Assembly (NCBI GenBank): GCA_021734805.1
Contig: JAIPIG010000009.1
Span: 1 to 60,760, forward strand
DNA: 60,760 bases
Direction: 5' to 3'
From: Simkaniaceae bacterium
Lineage (GTDB): Bacteria; Chlamydiota; Chlamydiia; Chlamydiales; JACRBE01
The notes below the pieces were generated by a model. It had not been told where the DNA came from. It worked only from the letters and a program-made list of their open reading frames with translations, and did not search any database. The translations under genes were made by a program, and so were the position numbers. Below are positions 8,249 through 16,549 of this stretch, piece by piece (within the stretch, counting starts at the first letter, position 1; each line of letters opens with the position of its first letter).

Positions 8249-8795
8249 TATAGATATAAGGACCAAAAAAATTGAATTGAGAAAAACATTCAATGCCATC
8301 AGAGATCAACTATCAGTTGAAAGACGTCTTCAGGGTTCTTTTGAGTGTGGCGCTTTTTTAAAAGAGAAATTAAAGAATAACCGATATGTTGCTTCATATG
8401 GAAGTAGATTAACTGAACTCAATCTTTGGGATTTAAATTTGACTTTATGCGCTTGGGGGAAATTAGTTTTACCCCGAGTCTTCGATGCACATTTTGAATT
8501 TTATCATGTTGAGGATATCGAAAAAGATTTAATTCGCTCTGCATTCCAAATTTTAGAGCCTAATCCGGCGCGTTGCAAAAAAGCTGATATGTCTCTTATT
8601 GATACCATACTTGTTCCCGGCCTTGCCTTTGATAAAAAGGGGTTTCGTTTGGGGTATGGCTTAGGTTATTATGATCAGCAATTAGCTATGCTTGATGAGA
8701 AGTTAAAAATTGGCGTTTGTTTTAAAGAACAGCTCATAGATCAATTGCCTAATGAGCCTCATGATGTTCCTGTAGATAAGGTCTTTTCTTTTTAA
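8229..8795 (+). CDS. ygfA: 5-formyltetrahydrofolate cyclo-ligase
   Basis: This 188-residue protein converts 5-formyl-THF to 5,10-methenyl-THF with ATP, feeding one-carbon metabolism. The family motif is clear: ILVPGLAFDKKGFRLGYG then GYYDQQL. The GTG at 8229 directly abuts the AGAAAGG ribosome site, so the TTG at 8238, 9 bases after that site, may be the real start. It overlaps the MORN lipoprotein gene by 20 bases. Confidence 0.9.
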   Translation: MKLLKNNIDIRTKKIELRKTFNAIRDQLSVERRLQGSFECGAFLKEKLKNNRYVASYGSRLTELNLWDLNLTLCAWGKLVLPRVFDAHFEFYHVEDIEKDLIRSAFQILEPNPARCKKADMSLIDTILVPGLAFDKKGFRLGYGLGYYDQQLAMLDEKLKIGVCFKEQLIDQLPNEPHDVPVDKVFSF

Positions 8796-8811
8796 CTCGA
8801 CTTGAGTGTTT

Positions 8812-9216
8812 TTAATCATAAGTGAAATTATTAATCGACTGCTGTTTTTCTGCTTCTTTTAATAATTTTTTAGGATCTTTCAATTTGCAAGTCTTTTTCC
8901 CAACGGAATTTTGAGCCGTCACTAATGACCCGGATGTTGCATTTGTCCAAATTCCATATTCGGTTGCCCCTTCATGACAATACCAAATGACTGTAAAAGG
9001 GACGTAGGGCCTATTAGCATATAGAAAGACATTTTCCGTATTATAGTACCAGTATAGCTGATTGTTTGCTTCGACTGTTGTCATACCGAGCACATTACCG
9101 TTGGCATCGATAACCACAGCATCTAATGTGAAAAAAGAATCATTATATAATTGAAGAGAGTCTGAATGACAAAGGGCCATAAAGCTCAAGATGATGATTA
9201 AAAATCGATAAAACAT
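8812..9216 (-). CDS. Small secreted protein of unknown function
   Basis: Started at the ATG at 9216 this is a 134-residue protein with a clear signal peptide (FYRFLIIILSFMALC). A beta-rich domain follows with tryptophan/tyrosine runs (LYWYYNT, FTVIWYCHEG), and the tail is lysine-rich (KKTCKLKDPKKLLKEAEK). A longer frame to 9252 would run into the hairpin at 9248-9289, so I prefer 9216. I do not recognise the family. It is convergent with ygfA and downstream of oppA. Confidence 0.6.
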   Translation of the reverse strand: MFYRFLIIILSFMALCHSDSLQLYNDSFFTLDAVVIDANGNVLGMTTVEANNQLYWYYNTENVFLYANRPYVPFTVIWYCHEGATEYGIWTNATSGSLVTAQNSVGKKTCKLKDPKKLLKEAEKQQSINNFTYD

Positions 9217-9247
9217 CTTCACTTTATGACCCCATTGATTGAACAAA

Positions 9248-9289
9248 GTCATTGATTGAAATAGGTTTAAAACCTAGTTAATCAATGAC
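9248..9289. terminator. Stepped inverted repeat, probable oppA terminator
   Basis: GTCATTGATT (9248-9257) pairs with AATCAATGAC (9280-9289), and inside it TAGGTTT (9262-9268) pairs with AAACCTA (9270-9276). It begins 5 bases after the oppA stop on the minus strand. There is no strong T-run on that strand, so termination efficiency is uncertain. Confidence 0.45.
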
Positions 9290-9293
9290 ATTT

Positions 9294-10919
9294 TTATATA
9301 GTATCGACGTAAGCCCATTTAAAATCTATTTGACCTGCTGACGAAAGTTCAACGCTTTTCACTCTATTATCTTTTACATAGAGTAAGGAATGGTTAAAAA
9401 GAGGAATAACAGGCATTGCTTCTATGATCATTTTTTCTGCATTTCTTAATAGGGTTTCTCTTCCCAATTGATCTTTGCAGATAAATGATGACTGGAGAGA
9501 TTCCTGATATAAAGGATCAGTCCATTTAGTCGAGTTGTGAATAGATGAATTAGGTGAAAAGACTTCTAAAAAAGCAATAGGGTCAGCAATATCTGAAGTC
9601 CAATGGGTGCAAGCTAGATCGAAATCACCGCTTTCAATTTTTTCTTTATAAACGCTTGCGTCAAGTGGTTCAAGTTTCACTAGAACACCGAGCGTTTCAA
9701 ACCATTGTTGTTGGAGAGCTTGTGCCATTTTTTGGGCATACTCCTCATCAATATAACTCAGACGGATTGAATTGATGTCTTCTTTAGTTAAATCGACTTC
9801 TTTTAATCCCTCTTCTAAATAAGATAGAGCTGCTTGAAAGTCCCCATCTTTAAAATAAGGTTCATTTTGTAATCCCATTGACATTGGAACAATGCCGGTT
9901 GTTGGTTGATGATTACCCTTCATAATCAGATCAACTAATTCTTGACGATTGATCGCCAAAGCAAAAGCCTTTCTTAACTTAGTCGAAGTTAAAGGGGCTT
10001 TTTGTGTGTTTGTTTGAATCCAATGCGTTCCAAGTGCAGGAATTGAATTGAGTAAATGCATTTTCTTTAGTGCATCAATAGAATCGGCAGGGATTGCTGA
10101 TAAGGGGGCACCATCCCATTGAAGCTCATTGTTTTCAAACATCTTTAATCCGGTATCTTCAGAAACCATCAACATTTCAATCTTTTCTAATTTGACATTG
10201 TCATGATCCCAGTAGCCCGGGTTTTTAACGGCAGTAATTTTATTGTGGTGATTCCACGATTCCATCATAAAAGGACCATTTCCAACGTATGTTTCAAAAG
10301 AAAATGCCCAATTTTGATTTTTTTTATCGTTTTGTTGGTTAACGGGGAAAAATACGGGTTGAGCTACTAATTTTGTAAGGTAAGGAACAGGATGTTCTAA
10401 TGTAATAACGAGTGTTTTTTCATCCGGACAGCTCACTCCTAAAAGGCTAACCGGAAGGTCGCCATTTTTAATATCGGCAGCATTTTTAATCACAAATAAC
10501 TCATGTGCTTTTTCAGCAGGAAAATCAGGTGATAGGACCCTTTTCCAGGAATATGCAAAATCATATGATGTGACAGGATCGCCATTTGACCATTTGCTTG
10601 TTCTAATTTTAAATGTATAGATTGTCCCATCTTCAGAAACCTGAACGCTTTCAGCAGCAGCCATCGTTGGCTCATCATTTTTTTTCAGCCTAGTCAGACC
10701 TTCCATAAACATTTTTGTAAGATTAATATCTTTCAAACTACGTGCTTGTCTAGGATCAAGCTTGTATGGTTCGGAAACGATATTGATCTTAATCATTTGT
10801 TTTGCAGAAGGAGTAACGATCTTTTTTTTCGCGCTTTGATTCGTCGATGATTTACAACTTGGAAAACAAGCAAGCATTGCTCCGAGCAATGCAGAAAATA
10901 AAATTCTATTTTGTTTCAT
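9294..10919 (-). CDS. oppA: Oligopeptide ABC transporter substrate-binding lipoprotein
   Basis: This 541-residue protein of the SBP_bac_5 family binds peptides for an Opp/Dpp ABC importer. It begins with a signal sequence ending at a cysteine (LACFPSC, Cys22), fitting a lipoprotein. Typical family stretches are EPYKLDPRQARSLKD, MFMEGLTRL, YTFKIRTSKWSNGDPVT and AFALAINRQELVD. No permease or ATPase genes are adjacent, so the partner transporter is elsewhere. Chlamydiae often carry several OppA copies. The exact substrate is unknown. Confidence 0.88.
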   Translation of the reverse strand: MKQNRILFSALLGAMLACFPSCKSSTNQSAKKKIVTPSAKQMIKINIVSEPYKLDPRQARSLKDINLTKMFMEGLTRLKKNDEPTMAAAESVQVSEDGTIYTFKIRTSKWSNGDPVTSYDFAYSWKRVLSPDFPAEKAHELFVIKNAADIKNGDLPVSLLGVSCPDEKTLVITLEHPVPYLTKLVAQPVFFPVNQQNDKKNQNWAFSFETYVGNGPFMMESWNHHNKITAVKNPGYWDHDNVKLEKIEMLMVSEDTGLKMFENNELQWDGAPLSAIPADSIDALKKMHLLNSIPALGTHWIQTNTQKAPLTSTKLRKAFALAINRQELVDLIMKGNHQPTTGIVPMSMGLQNEPYFKDGDFQAALSYLEEGLKEVDLTKEDINSIRLSYIDEEYAQKMAQALQQQWFETLGVLVKLEPLDASVYKEKIESGDFDLACTHWTSDIADPIAFLEVFSPNSSIHNSTKWTDPLYQESLQSSFICKDQLGRETLLRNAEKMIIEAMPVIPLFNHSLLYVKDNRVKSVELSSAGQIDFKWAYVDTI

Positions 10920-11080
10920 AATGCCCCTATTGTAGTTTTCTCTAATAGAAGAACTAAATTCCTACAGATAAAACTACTTGTCAAGATTTTCTTGAATTTT
11001 TGGTAGTATCTTAAATTTATTTTCTATACATCAATGGAGGATCAAAAGCGAGAGATTTTTTTATAGGGAATATCGTTGAA

Positions 11081-11596
11081 TTAAAATTCATCAGAATTGT
11101 GTTTGAGGCGGTCTTCAAAGATTTTGACAAACAATTGGATATTTTTTTCAGATTCAGTCAATTCTATTTTTTCATCTTCTAAAAATTTATAATTAGACAT
11201 ATGTCTGCGCCGCTCTTCTTTAAAAATTAGGTCAAAAAAGGCATTAACAGATAAAGTTTTAGCTTGTGTATGTTTGCAATGGAAAGCCAGGTGGGCATCG
11301 TCAGTGACAATCGTTGTATTTTTGGTTGATTTGATTGATTTTAACATTTCCAAAATATAATCATCAGCGGTTAACCCTTTAGGGGAGAAGATAATTTCCA
11401 AAGGAGTCGATGAAGAGACACTAGGAAATTCAGTTGCATTTTCTTCTGAAGAATCAAAGATAATTTTTGCCCTAAAATTAGATTTGATCATATGTAATTT
11501 GAGCTCATCAATGAGCTCTTTTCTTTGTTGGCGAAGATTACGAAGGTGCGACTTAACTTTAAAAAGGAGATTATATCCATCAATCCAGTATTCCAA
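11081..11596 (-). CDS. NYN/PIN-like (YacP-type) nuclease domain protein
   Basis: This 171-residue protein opens with WIDGYNLLFKV, the acidic N-terminal motif of YacP/NYN domains, and later has VTDDAHLAF with further acidic residues. The family is PIN-like metal-dependent RNases (Rae1 in Bacillus). The start is a TTG supported by AGAAGGA about 10 bases upstream. It begins 6 bases after the rdgB stop, so the two are one operon. Catalytic activity is inferred from conserved aspartates only. Confidence 0.7.
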   Translation of the reverse strand: MEYWIDGYNLLFKVKSHLRNLRQQRKELIDELKLHMIKSNFRAKIIFDSSEENATEFPSVSSSTPLEIIFSPKGLTADDYILEMLKSIKSTKNTTIVTDDAHLAFHCKHTQAKTLSVNAFFDLIFKEERRRHMSNYKFLEDEKIELTESEKNIQLFVKIFEDRLKHNSDEF

Positions 11597-11602
11597 ATAG
11601 CA

Positions 11603-12217
11603 TTATCCTTCTGCTATTGTCGATAACATCGATTCTAAAACAGGAATCATCTTATCAAAGGCTCTTCTGCGATGAGAGATGCGGTTTTTGATTGCCTCAT
11701 CGAGCTCAGCAAATGTTTTATTGTAATCGTATTTTATAAAGAGAGGATCATATCCAAAACCATTGCCGCCTCTTTCTTCACAAATTAGATATCCCTCGCA
11801 GAATCCTCGAGTAGATTTGACAATTTTTTCACATGTTGCAAGCGCAATTGTGCATTCAAAATATCCTACACGCTCTTTTTCTTGCAGATCTTTTAGTTTT
11901 CCAATCAGTTTATTGCGATTATCTTGGTCTGTTGCATCATCACTTGCGTAGCGTGCGCTTCTAATTCCGGGTTCTCCATGCAGAGCCGGAACAACAAGGC
12001 CGGAATCATCGGCTAATACGAGCTCATTAAAAGCCTGTGCTGCGTGGAGTGCTTTGATTTGAGCATTTTCTTCAAACGTTACCCCTGTTTCTTCGGGAGG
12101 ATGATATGAAGGAAAATCCCTTAATGAATAAATATCAAATTCCGGGAATAATGGTTTGATAATCCCTTTATACTCGCGAATTTTATGTAGATTTGATGTT
12201 GCAATAATAAGTTTCAT
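11603..12217 (-). CDS. rdgB: XTP/dITP pyrophosphatase (RdgB/HAM1)
   Basis: Started at the ATG at 12217, this is a 204-residue enzyme that removes non-canonical purine nucleotides from the pool. Motifs: IIATSNLHKIREYKGI at the N-terminus, ADDSGLVVPALHGEPGIRSARYA, and GGNGFGYDPLFI with the C-terminal SHRRRAFDKM. The ribosome site AAGG lies 8 bases before this ATG; the extra 22 codons of the longer frame lack family similarity. Co-directional with the NYN gene downstream. Confidence 0.93.
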   Translation of the reverse strand: MKLIIATSNLHKIREYKGIIKPLFPEFDIYSLRDFPSYHPPEETGVTFEENAQIKALHAAQAFNELVLADDSGLVVPALHGEPGIRSARYASDDATDQDNRNKLIGKLKDLQEKERVGYFECTIALATCEKIVKSTRGFCEGYLICEERGGNGFGYDPLFIKYDYNKTFAELDEAIKNRISHRRRAFDKMIPVLESMLSTIAEG

Positions 12218-12465
12218 CTTTGACCTTAAATCAAGAAATGCAGAGCAATGCAAATATCTTTTAACCTGAGCTGTAGATTTCATTCATTTGATCATAAACA
12301 AAATAAACCCTCAACTCAGGTCTTTAGCAAATGACTCATAGGCATATGGTTTTTAGCAAGTACGATCCTCCTACGAGAAACGAGTATTGCAATGAGGCGA
12401 ATTTAATATAGTATGTAATTTAATACAAGGTTTTGACGCGCTCACATGAATGGGATAAGCATAAA

Positions 12466-12600
12466 TCCTGTAACTTTGCTTAGTTCGACTTTCTAACTTG
12501 GACTCGAAGGCCTCGAGATATTTATTCTCAAGGGGATCATCCGAGAACAAAGACCGAGGCAGGCGGGCCTTACTTAAGTCAGTTACAAAATTGAGGCCTA
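12466..12600. repeat. Family B palindromic repeat, copy B3 (degenerate), in the rdgB-greA gap
   Basis: Outer arms containing TGTAACTTTGC and AGTTACAAAATTGAGG face each other around a core with CTCGAAGGCCTCGAG and GACCGAGGCAGGCGGGCC, the same core words seen in copies B4 and B5. It abuts the greA stop and fills the 3' part of the 380-base gap between greA and rdgB. The rest of the gap (12218-12465) shows no gene or clear motif. A 91-codon open frame here is repeat sequence and not a gene. Confidence 0.6.
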
Positions 12601-14772
12601 GGATCCCGGTTGGTCGAGGTAGCTCGTAATCTCTTTTACAGTCCAAATTTCATTTTGAACTTGCCTTTGTTCGCCAATTTTTGCGCCTGTAAGAGCTTGG
12701 GCAAATTTAGAGTTAAAAGAAAGGATGTTCTTATCAGGATCGGTATCCCAGGGGCCTAAAAAAGTAAACGTTGAAATCTCACCACGATTATTTTCCAGTT
12801 TAATAGCTGTTCCTACTCCGACCGTATGTGTTGCAATGTCATCTATTGTGATGATTCTCATTTTGTTCATTTGATCTGATAATAGTTTGAGCTCATTTTG
12901 TAATTGTTCTCTTTTCTCAAGAGCAAATTTAAACTCGGCATTTTCCCTAAGATCGCCGTGGCCTCGGGCAACCTCAATCTCCTTTGCATTTTGAACCGTT
13001 TCGACGGTTGCAATTTGATGAAGACGTTCTTTAATCTTTAGATAGCCCTCTTCGGTTGTCCAGATCACATTTTCTATGCCATCATCTCGGTATGAAGTTT
13101 TTTGTACAAGCACCGGATAGACGACTTCAGCTAGAGAGTTTAAAATCTTAATATCGTGGTCATCTAGAATTTGGCATTTTGTCGCTAGAAGTAAAAGTTC
13201 TTTAACTGTTTCAATTGAGGCCGTTTGGAAAATGGTCCTTACAATGGCATAGCGCCCATCTGTAAGTAAAGAATGCATTTTCTTGACTAGATCGCGATGA
13301 TCTCCATTGCGCTCTAGTAAGTACATCAAGACAAAAAACGTTTCAAAAAAGCGTTCTTTCCCTTTAGTATCGGCATAAGCAATAGAGTCGCTTTCCATAA
13401 CTTTAGAGAAATACCATAAAAAGGCTTGGGGTGAATGTTGAGGATGATGAAGCATTTCCTCGATTTTCCCATTTAATTCTTCTGATTTTCCCGCTTTAAT
13501 TAATTGTTGCATGATGTAATCACGCAGAGGGTTTTGAATGGGCGCAAGAAATAAATCAAGGAAAATATGAGCCCAATCATCTCTGATTTGATGGACTAGA
13601 GTGAGCAGTCTTTTTTTGAAGGCAATCACTTGAATATCTAAAATGAGAGATAGAAAATCCGAAGCCTCTTGAATGCGTTGGGATATCGTATTTTCATGAG
13701 ACTCATCCTCACTTAGATCTTTTAGAAAGAATTGAAGTTGTAATTCTTGAGTCGGTGTGATTTCTTTGTGGTTTAAGAGGTCATTGAGTTGTAAAATTAG
13801 GACTGATTTGAACTCAGCCTTTTTTAATGCAGCGGGAAAATCTCTCATAAACCCGTATAGAATTTCAATCAATGCATTCAGATCGGGTTTTTTCTCTAGT
13901 AATTTCTGTAATTGCTGCTCATGGGAAATTTCATTTTTGCGCAGTTTGAAAGGGGATTTGATCGATTTGGGATTTTCGATCATGGTGTCTTTTTTAAGTT
14001 TTGTTCGTGTATTCTGCCACCATTTGTTCCATTCATCTTCCGGAATAACCAGATCAGAAAGCTCATCTTTAATTTCGCTTGCAGTTTTAGGGCCTAAATC
14101 CTTGAGTAATAGTTTAATTACAAAAACAGGGTCTTCCTTGGCCTGTTTTTCTAATTCATCCGGGGTTCCGAATCGTCGAGCAAGAAAATGGTCATTAGAG
14201 ATAGGAATAAGGGTGTTAAAACCGTTTTTAAAAGAGATGTCTTTTAGTCCTGCCACATAATCAAACTCTAAGCTGATTTCCTCTCGAATGAAAGAGACAT
14301 CCATAATCTCTCCAACACCCCAGCCACCTGTGTGGAAAACAAAATGATGCTCTTTGAGGTGGTTTAATAATTCAAAATGACTGACGGCTCCTTGAAAGTT
14401 TTCCTTTTCTCTCAAACCAACTAAGCGCAATTTGTTTGCAAACTCCTCTGAATCACCAAAATAATTTTGTAAATAAAGAATCGTTTTTTCGGCTAAGGCT
14501 GCAGAATTTGTCGTTTGGATATCGATAATGAGTTTGAAAATGGTGTGTTTAATCAGTGAGTCGGGAAGATTTTCCCATAGTGGAAAAATTTGATCGACAT
14601 AAATTCCAAATGAATCGCTTAAAGAGGAGGATTTCAATTCCTCTAGAATATAACACAATTCCTCCGGATCGATTTCATCACAAAGGCAGTATTCTTCCCA
14701 TAGATTGACAGTAGAAGGAAGATCATTATTTGTGATACGCGTTTTGAATTGTTTAAAATATTCCATTTTCAT
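12598..14772 (-). CDS. greA: GreA transcript-cleavage factor fused to a large N-terminal domain (chlamydial type)
   Basis: This 724-residue protein is over four times the usual GreA length. The last 150 residues are a GreA: a coiled coil (GYLKIKERLHQIATVETV, GHGDLRENAEFKFALEKRE with the acidic tip that reaches the RNA polymerase active site) and the FKBP-like C-domain (GVGTAIKLENNRG, LGPWDTDPDKN). The first 570 residues are a helical domain of unknown role, as in other chlamydiae. ATG at 14766, preceded by AGGA, may be the real start rather than 14772. Confidence 0.9.
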   Translation of the reverse strand: MKMEYFKQFKTRITNNDLPSTVNLWEEYCLCDEIDPEELCYILEELKSSSLSDSFGIYVDQIFPLWENLPDSLIKHTIFKLIIDIQTTNSAALAEKTILYLQNYFGDSEEFANKLRLVGLREKENFQGAVSHFELLNHLKEHHFVFHTGGWGVGEIMDVSFIREEISLEFDYVAGLKDISFKNGFNTLIPISNDHFLARRFGTPDELEKQAKEDPVFVIKLLLKDLGPKTASEIKDELSDLVIPEDEWNKWWQNTRTKLKKDTMIENPKSIKSPFKLRKNEISHEQQLQKLLEKKPDLNALIEILYGFMRDFPAALKKAEFKSVLILQLNDLLNHKEITPTQELQLQFFLKDLSEDESHENTISQRIQEASDFLSLILDIQVIAFKKRLLTLVHQIRDDWAHIFLDLFLAPIQNPLRDYIMQQLIKAGKSEELNGKIEEMLHHPQHSPQAFLWYFSKVMESDSIAYADTKGKERFFETFFVLMYLLERNGDHRDLVKKMHSLLTDGRYAIVRTIFQTASIETVKELLLLATKCQILDDHDIKILNSLAEVVYPVLVQKTSYRDDGIENVIWTTEEGYLKIKERLHQIATVETVQNAKEIEVARGHGDLRENAEFKFALEKREQLQNELKLLSDQMNKMRIITIDDIATHTVGVGTAIKLENNRGEISTFTFLGPWDTDPDKNILSFNSKFAQALTGAKIGEQRQVQNEIWTVKEITSYLDQPGS

Positions 14773-14937
14773 CCTACTTTGTTGTATACTTTCAGTGAGA
14801 AGTGCATTTGTCCATTCCCTAAAAGGAATAAATGTATTTGGTTGCCATCTAGATAAGTCAGAGCTTTAGGAAACCACCTTATTGCCTTTGAATATCTTTT
14901 TGAACCAAAACAATAAATGATATTGTCTACGCAAAAA

Positions 14938-14967
14938 AGTATAGTCCTCGATAGGGTTTTCACACAA
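14938..14967 (-). promoter_or_regulatory. Predicted promoter for greA
   Basis: On the minus strand TTGTGT (14962-14967) and TATACT (14938-14943) are spaced by 18 bases, in the 270-base gap between divergent greA and nqrA. The leader to greA would be about 160 bases. A 64-codon open frame here overlaps the promoter, lacks family features and is not called. Confidence 0.4.
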
Positions 14968-15045
14968 GTTGCATATTTTTTTAGGAAGAAATCCGCAACT
15001 CACTATAATCATCTCAATTCATGATAATTACTTTTTTTAACTTAT

Positions 15046-16407
15046 ATGACACTTATTAAGATAAAATCCGGTTTTGATATCCCAATGAAGGGCGAACCAA
15101 CAGACGAAATCGATGAAGACCTCAATACAAATCTGATAGGGCATGATGTTTCTAAATATCATGATATCAAATTTAAGCTATTGGTGCATGAAAATGATTT
15201 TGTTCACATAGGACAACCCTTGTTGTGTGACAAGTCAAATCCCGAAAGGGTTTTTGTCAGCCATGCCTCAGGGGTTATTTCAAATATTATTCGAGGGGAT
15301 AAGAGGCGCTTGCACGCGATTGTTGTCAAAAGAGACGCTTCTGAAAAACAAGTGGAATTACCCCCATTAAAGAAGTTGTCTAAGGATACGGTCATTCAGA
15401 GGATGTTACAAGGGGGAGCCTTCTTTTTTATTCGTAAGCGCCCTTGTGATGTACTAGCCGATCCTAAAAAATTGCCTCGAACTATTTTTGTGCAAGGGCT
15501 TGAATCCGCGCCCTTTCGTCCAAAGGCAGATAGGCATGTCATTGGATTTGAAAATGATTTTGTTTATGGGATGCGCGCTCTGTCAAAAATTGTCGCAGGG
15601 AATATTCATTTTATTGGATCACCGGATTCAGAGCTCTTTAAATTGATTGAAAATGTTGAAGTTACGCTGCATTCCGCTATGGGTCCCCATCCCATTGCCA
15701 ATCCCTCTATTCATATAGAAAAAATTGATCCTATTCATTCTCCAAGTGATGAGATCTGGACAGTACACGTTTCAGATGTGGTCTATATTGGAGCTCTTAT
15801 GCAAGGACGTATCCATTGCGAGCAACTCATTAGCATGGCAGGTGAAGGGGTTCATTTAAAGAATAGAAAGTTATATCGAGTCAGGAAAGGGGCAGATATT
15901 TTGAGTCTTTGTAAAGACAAGTTGTGCTCTGACAGTCAAATAGAGCTTATTGCGGGAGATCCACTGACGGGCCGATCCTTACAACACGAAATGGGCTTTT
16001 TAGCGGCTGATGAATATGTTATATCTGCTTTATTGAAATCTCAAAAAAGAGAAATACTCCATTTCATTCGCATAGGAAAAGAAAAACTGACCCTAAGCCG
16101 AGGTTATTTGAGCCGATTCTTGAGGCCTCTTCGCCAACGTTTTACGATGACAAATTTATTGCATGGGGAAGAAAGAGCTTTTATTGACGGAAGAATTTAC
16201 GACCGAGTCATGCCTTTGCGCATTCCTACGATGCCCCTAATCAAAGCGTTATTAGCTGAAGATTATGAAGCTGCTTGTGAATTGGGCCTTTTAGAAATTG
16301 CTCCGGAAGATTTCGCGCTGGCCGCCTTCATTTGCCCTTCAAAAATTGATCATATGGGAATTATTCGCAGAGGGCTTAATATTTATGCGAGCCAATATTT
16401 AGAATAA
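15046..16407 (+). CDS. nqrA: Na+-translocating NADH:quinone reductase subunit A
   Basis: This 453-residue subunit of the sodium pump Na+-NQR couples NADH oxidation to sodium export at the inner membrane. The N-terminus (IKIKSGFDIPMKGEPTDEI) and middle (VFVSHASGVI, IHCEQLISMAGEG, GDPLTGR) fit NqrA. The other nqr genes are not in the window, as expected for chlamydiae where nqrA is separate. The order greA, nqrA, hemB, thyX agrees with my memory of the C. trachomatis CT636-CT632 region. The ribosome site is weak. Confidence 0.92.
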   Translation: MTLIKIKSGFDIPMKGEPTDEIDEDLNTNLIGHDVSKYHDIKFKLLVHENDFVHIGQPLLCDKSNPERVFVSHASGVISNIIRGDKRRLHAIVVKRDASEKQVELPPLKKLSKDTVIQRMLQGGAFFFIRKRPCDVLADPKKLPRTIFVQGLESAPFRPKADRHVIGFENDFVYGMRALSKIVAGNIHFIGSPDSELFKLIENVEVTLHSAMGPHPIANPSIHIEKIDPIHSPSDEIWTVHVSDVVYIGALMQGRIHCEQLISMAGEGVHLKNRKLYRVRKGADILSLCKDKLCSDSQIELIAGDPLTGRSLQHEMGFLAADEYVISALLKSQKREILHFIRIGKEKLTLSRGYLSRFLRPLRQRFTMTNLLHGEERAFIDGRIYDRVMPLRIPTMPLIKALLAEDYEAACELGLLEIAPEDFALAAFICPSKIDHMGIIRRGLNIYASQYLE

Positions 16408-16520
16408 TCTCCTAGTCCGGCCGTAGGTCGAGCGTCCGAGAGCAAAGACTAAGGTAGGCGGGTCCAAAAAGTTGCAAAGTCGAGATAATATACCGGGAAT
16501 GGTTCAAGAGCGGTTTCTGT
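16408..16520. repeat. Half family B repeat (B4) joined to a family C arm (C3)
   Basis: The 3' half of a B unit carries the core word CGAGAGCAAAGACTAAGGTAG and the right arm CAAAAAGTTGCAAAGTCGAG, ending about 16485. It is followed at once by TATACCGGGAATGGTTCAAG, the left end of a family C unit. The missing halves suggest deletion or recombination between repeats. The unit fills the nqrA to yjbH-like gap. Confidence 0.6.
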
Positions 16521-16549
16521 TATCGGCAAAATGAGATATTCTTTTGTGC

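Noticed and set aside
12371-12646. 91-codon minus-strand open frame overlapping the greA 3' end
   Set aside because: It lies in palindromic repeat B3, has no family features and overlaps greA in another frame.
13757-14260. 167-codon plus-strand open frame opposite greA
   Set aside because: Ser/Phe-rich shadow of greA with no ribosome site or recognisable domain.
14769-14963. 64-codon minus-strand open frame upstream of greA
   Set aside because: Overlaps the best greA promoter and lacks signal, domain or ribosome site.
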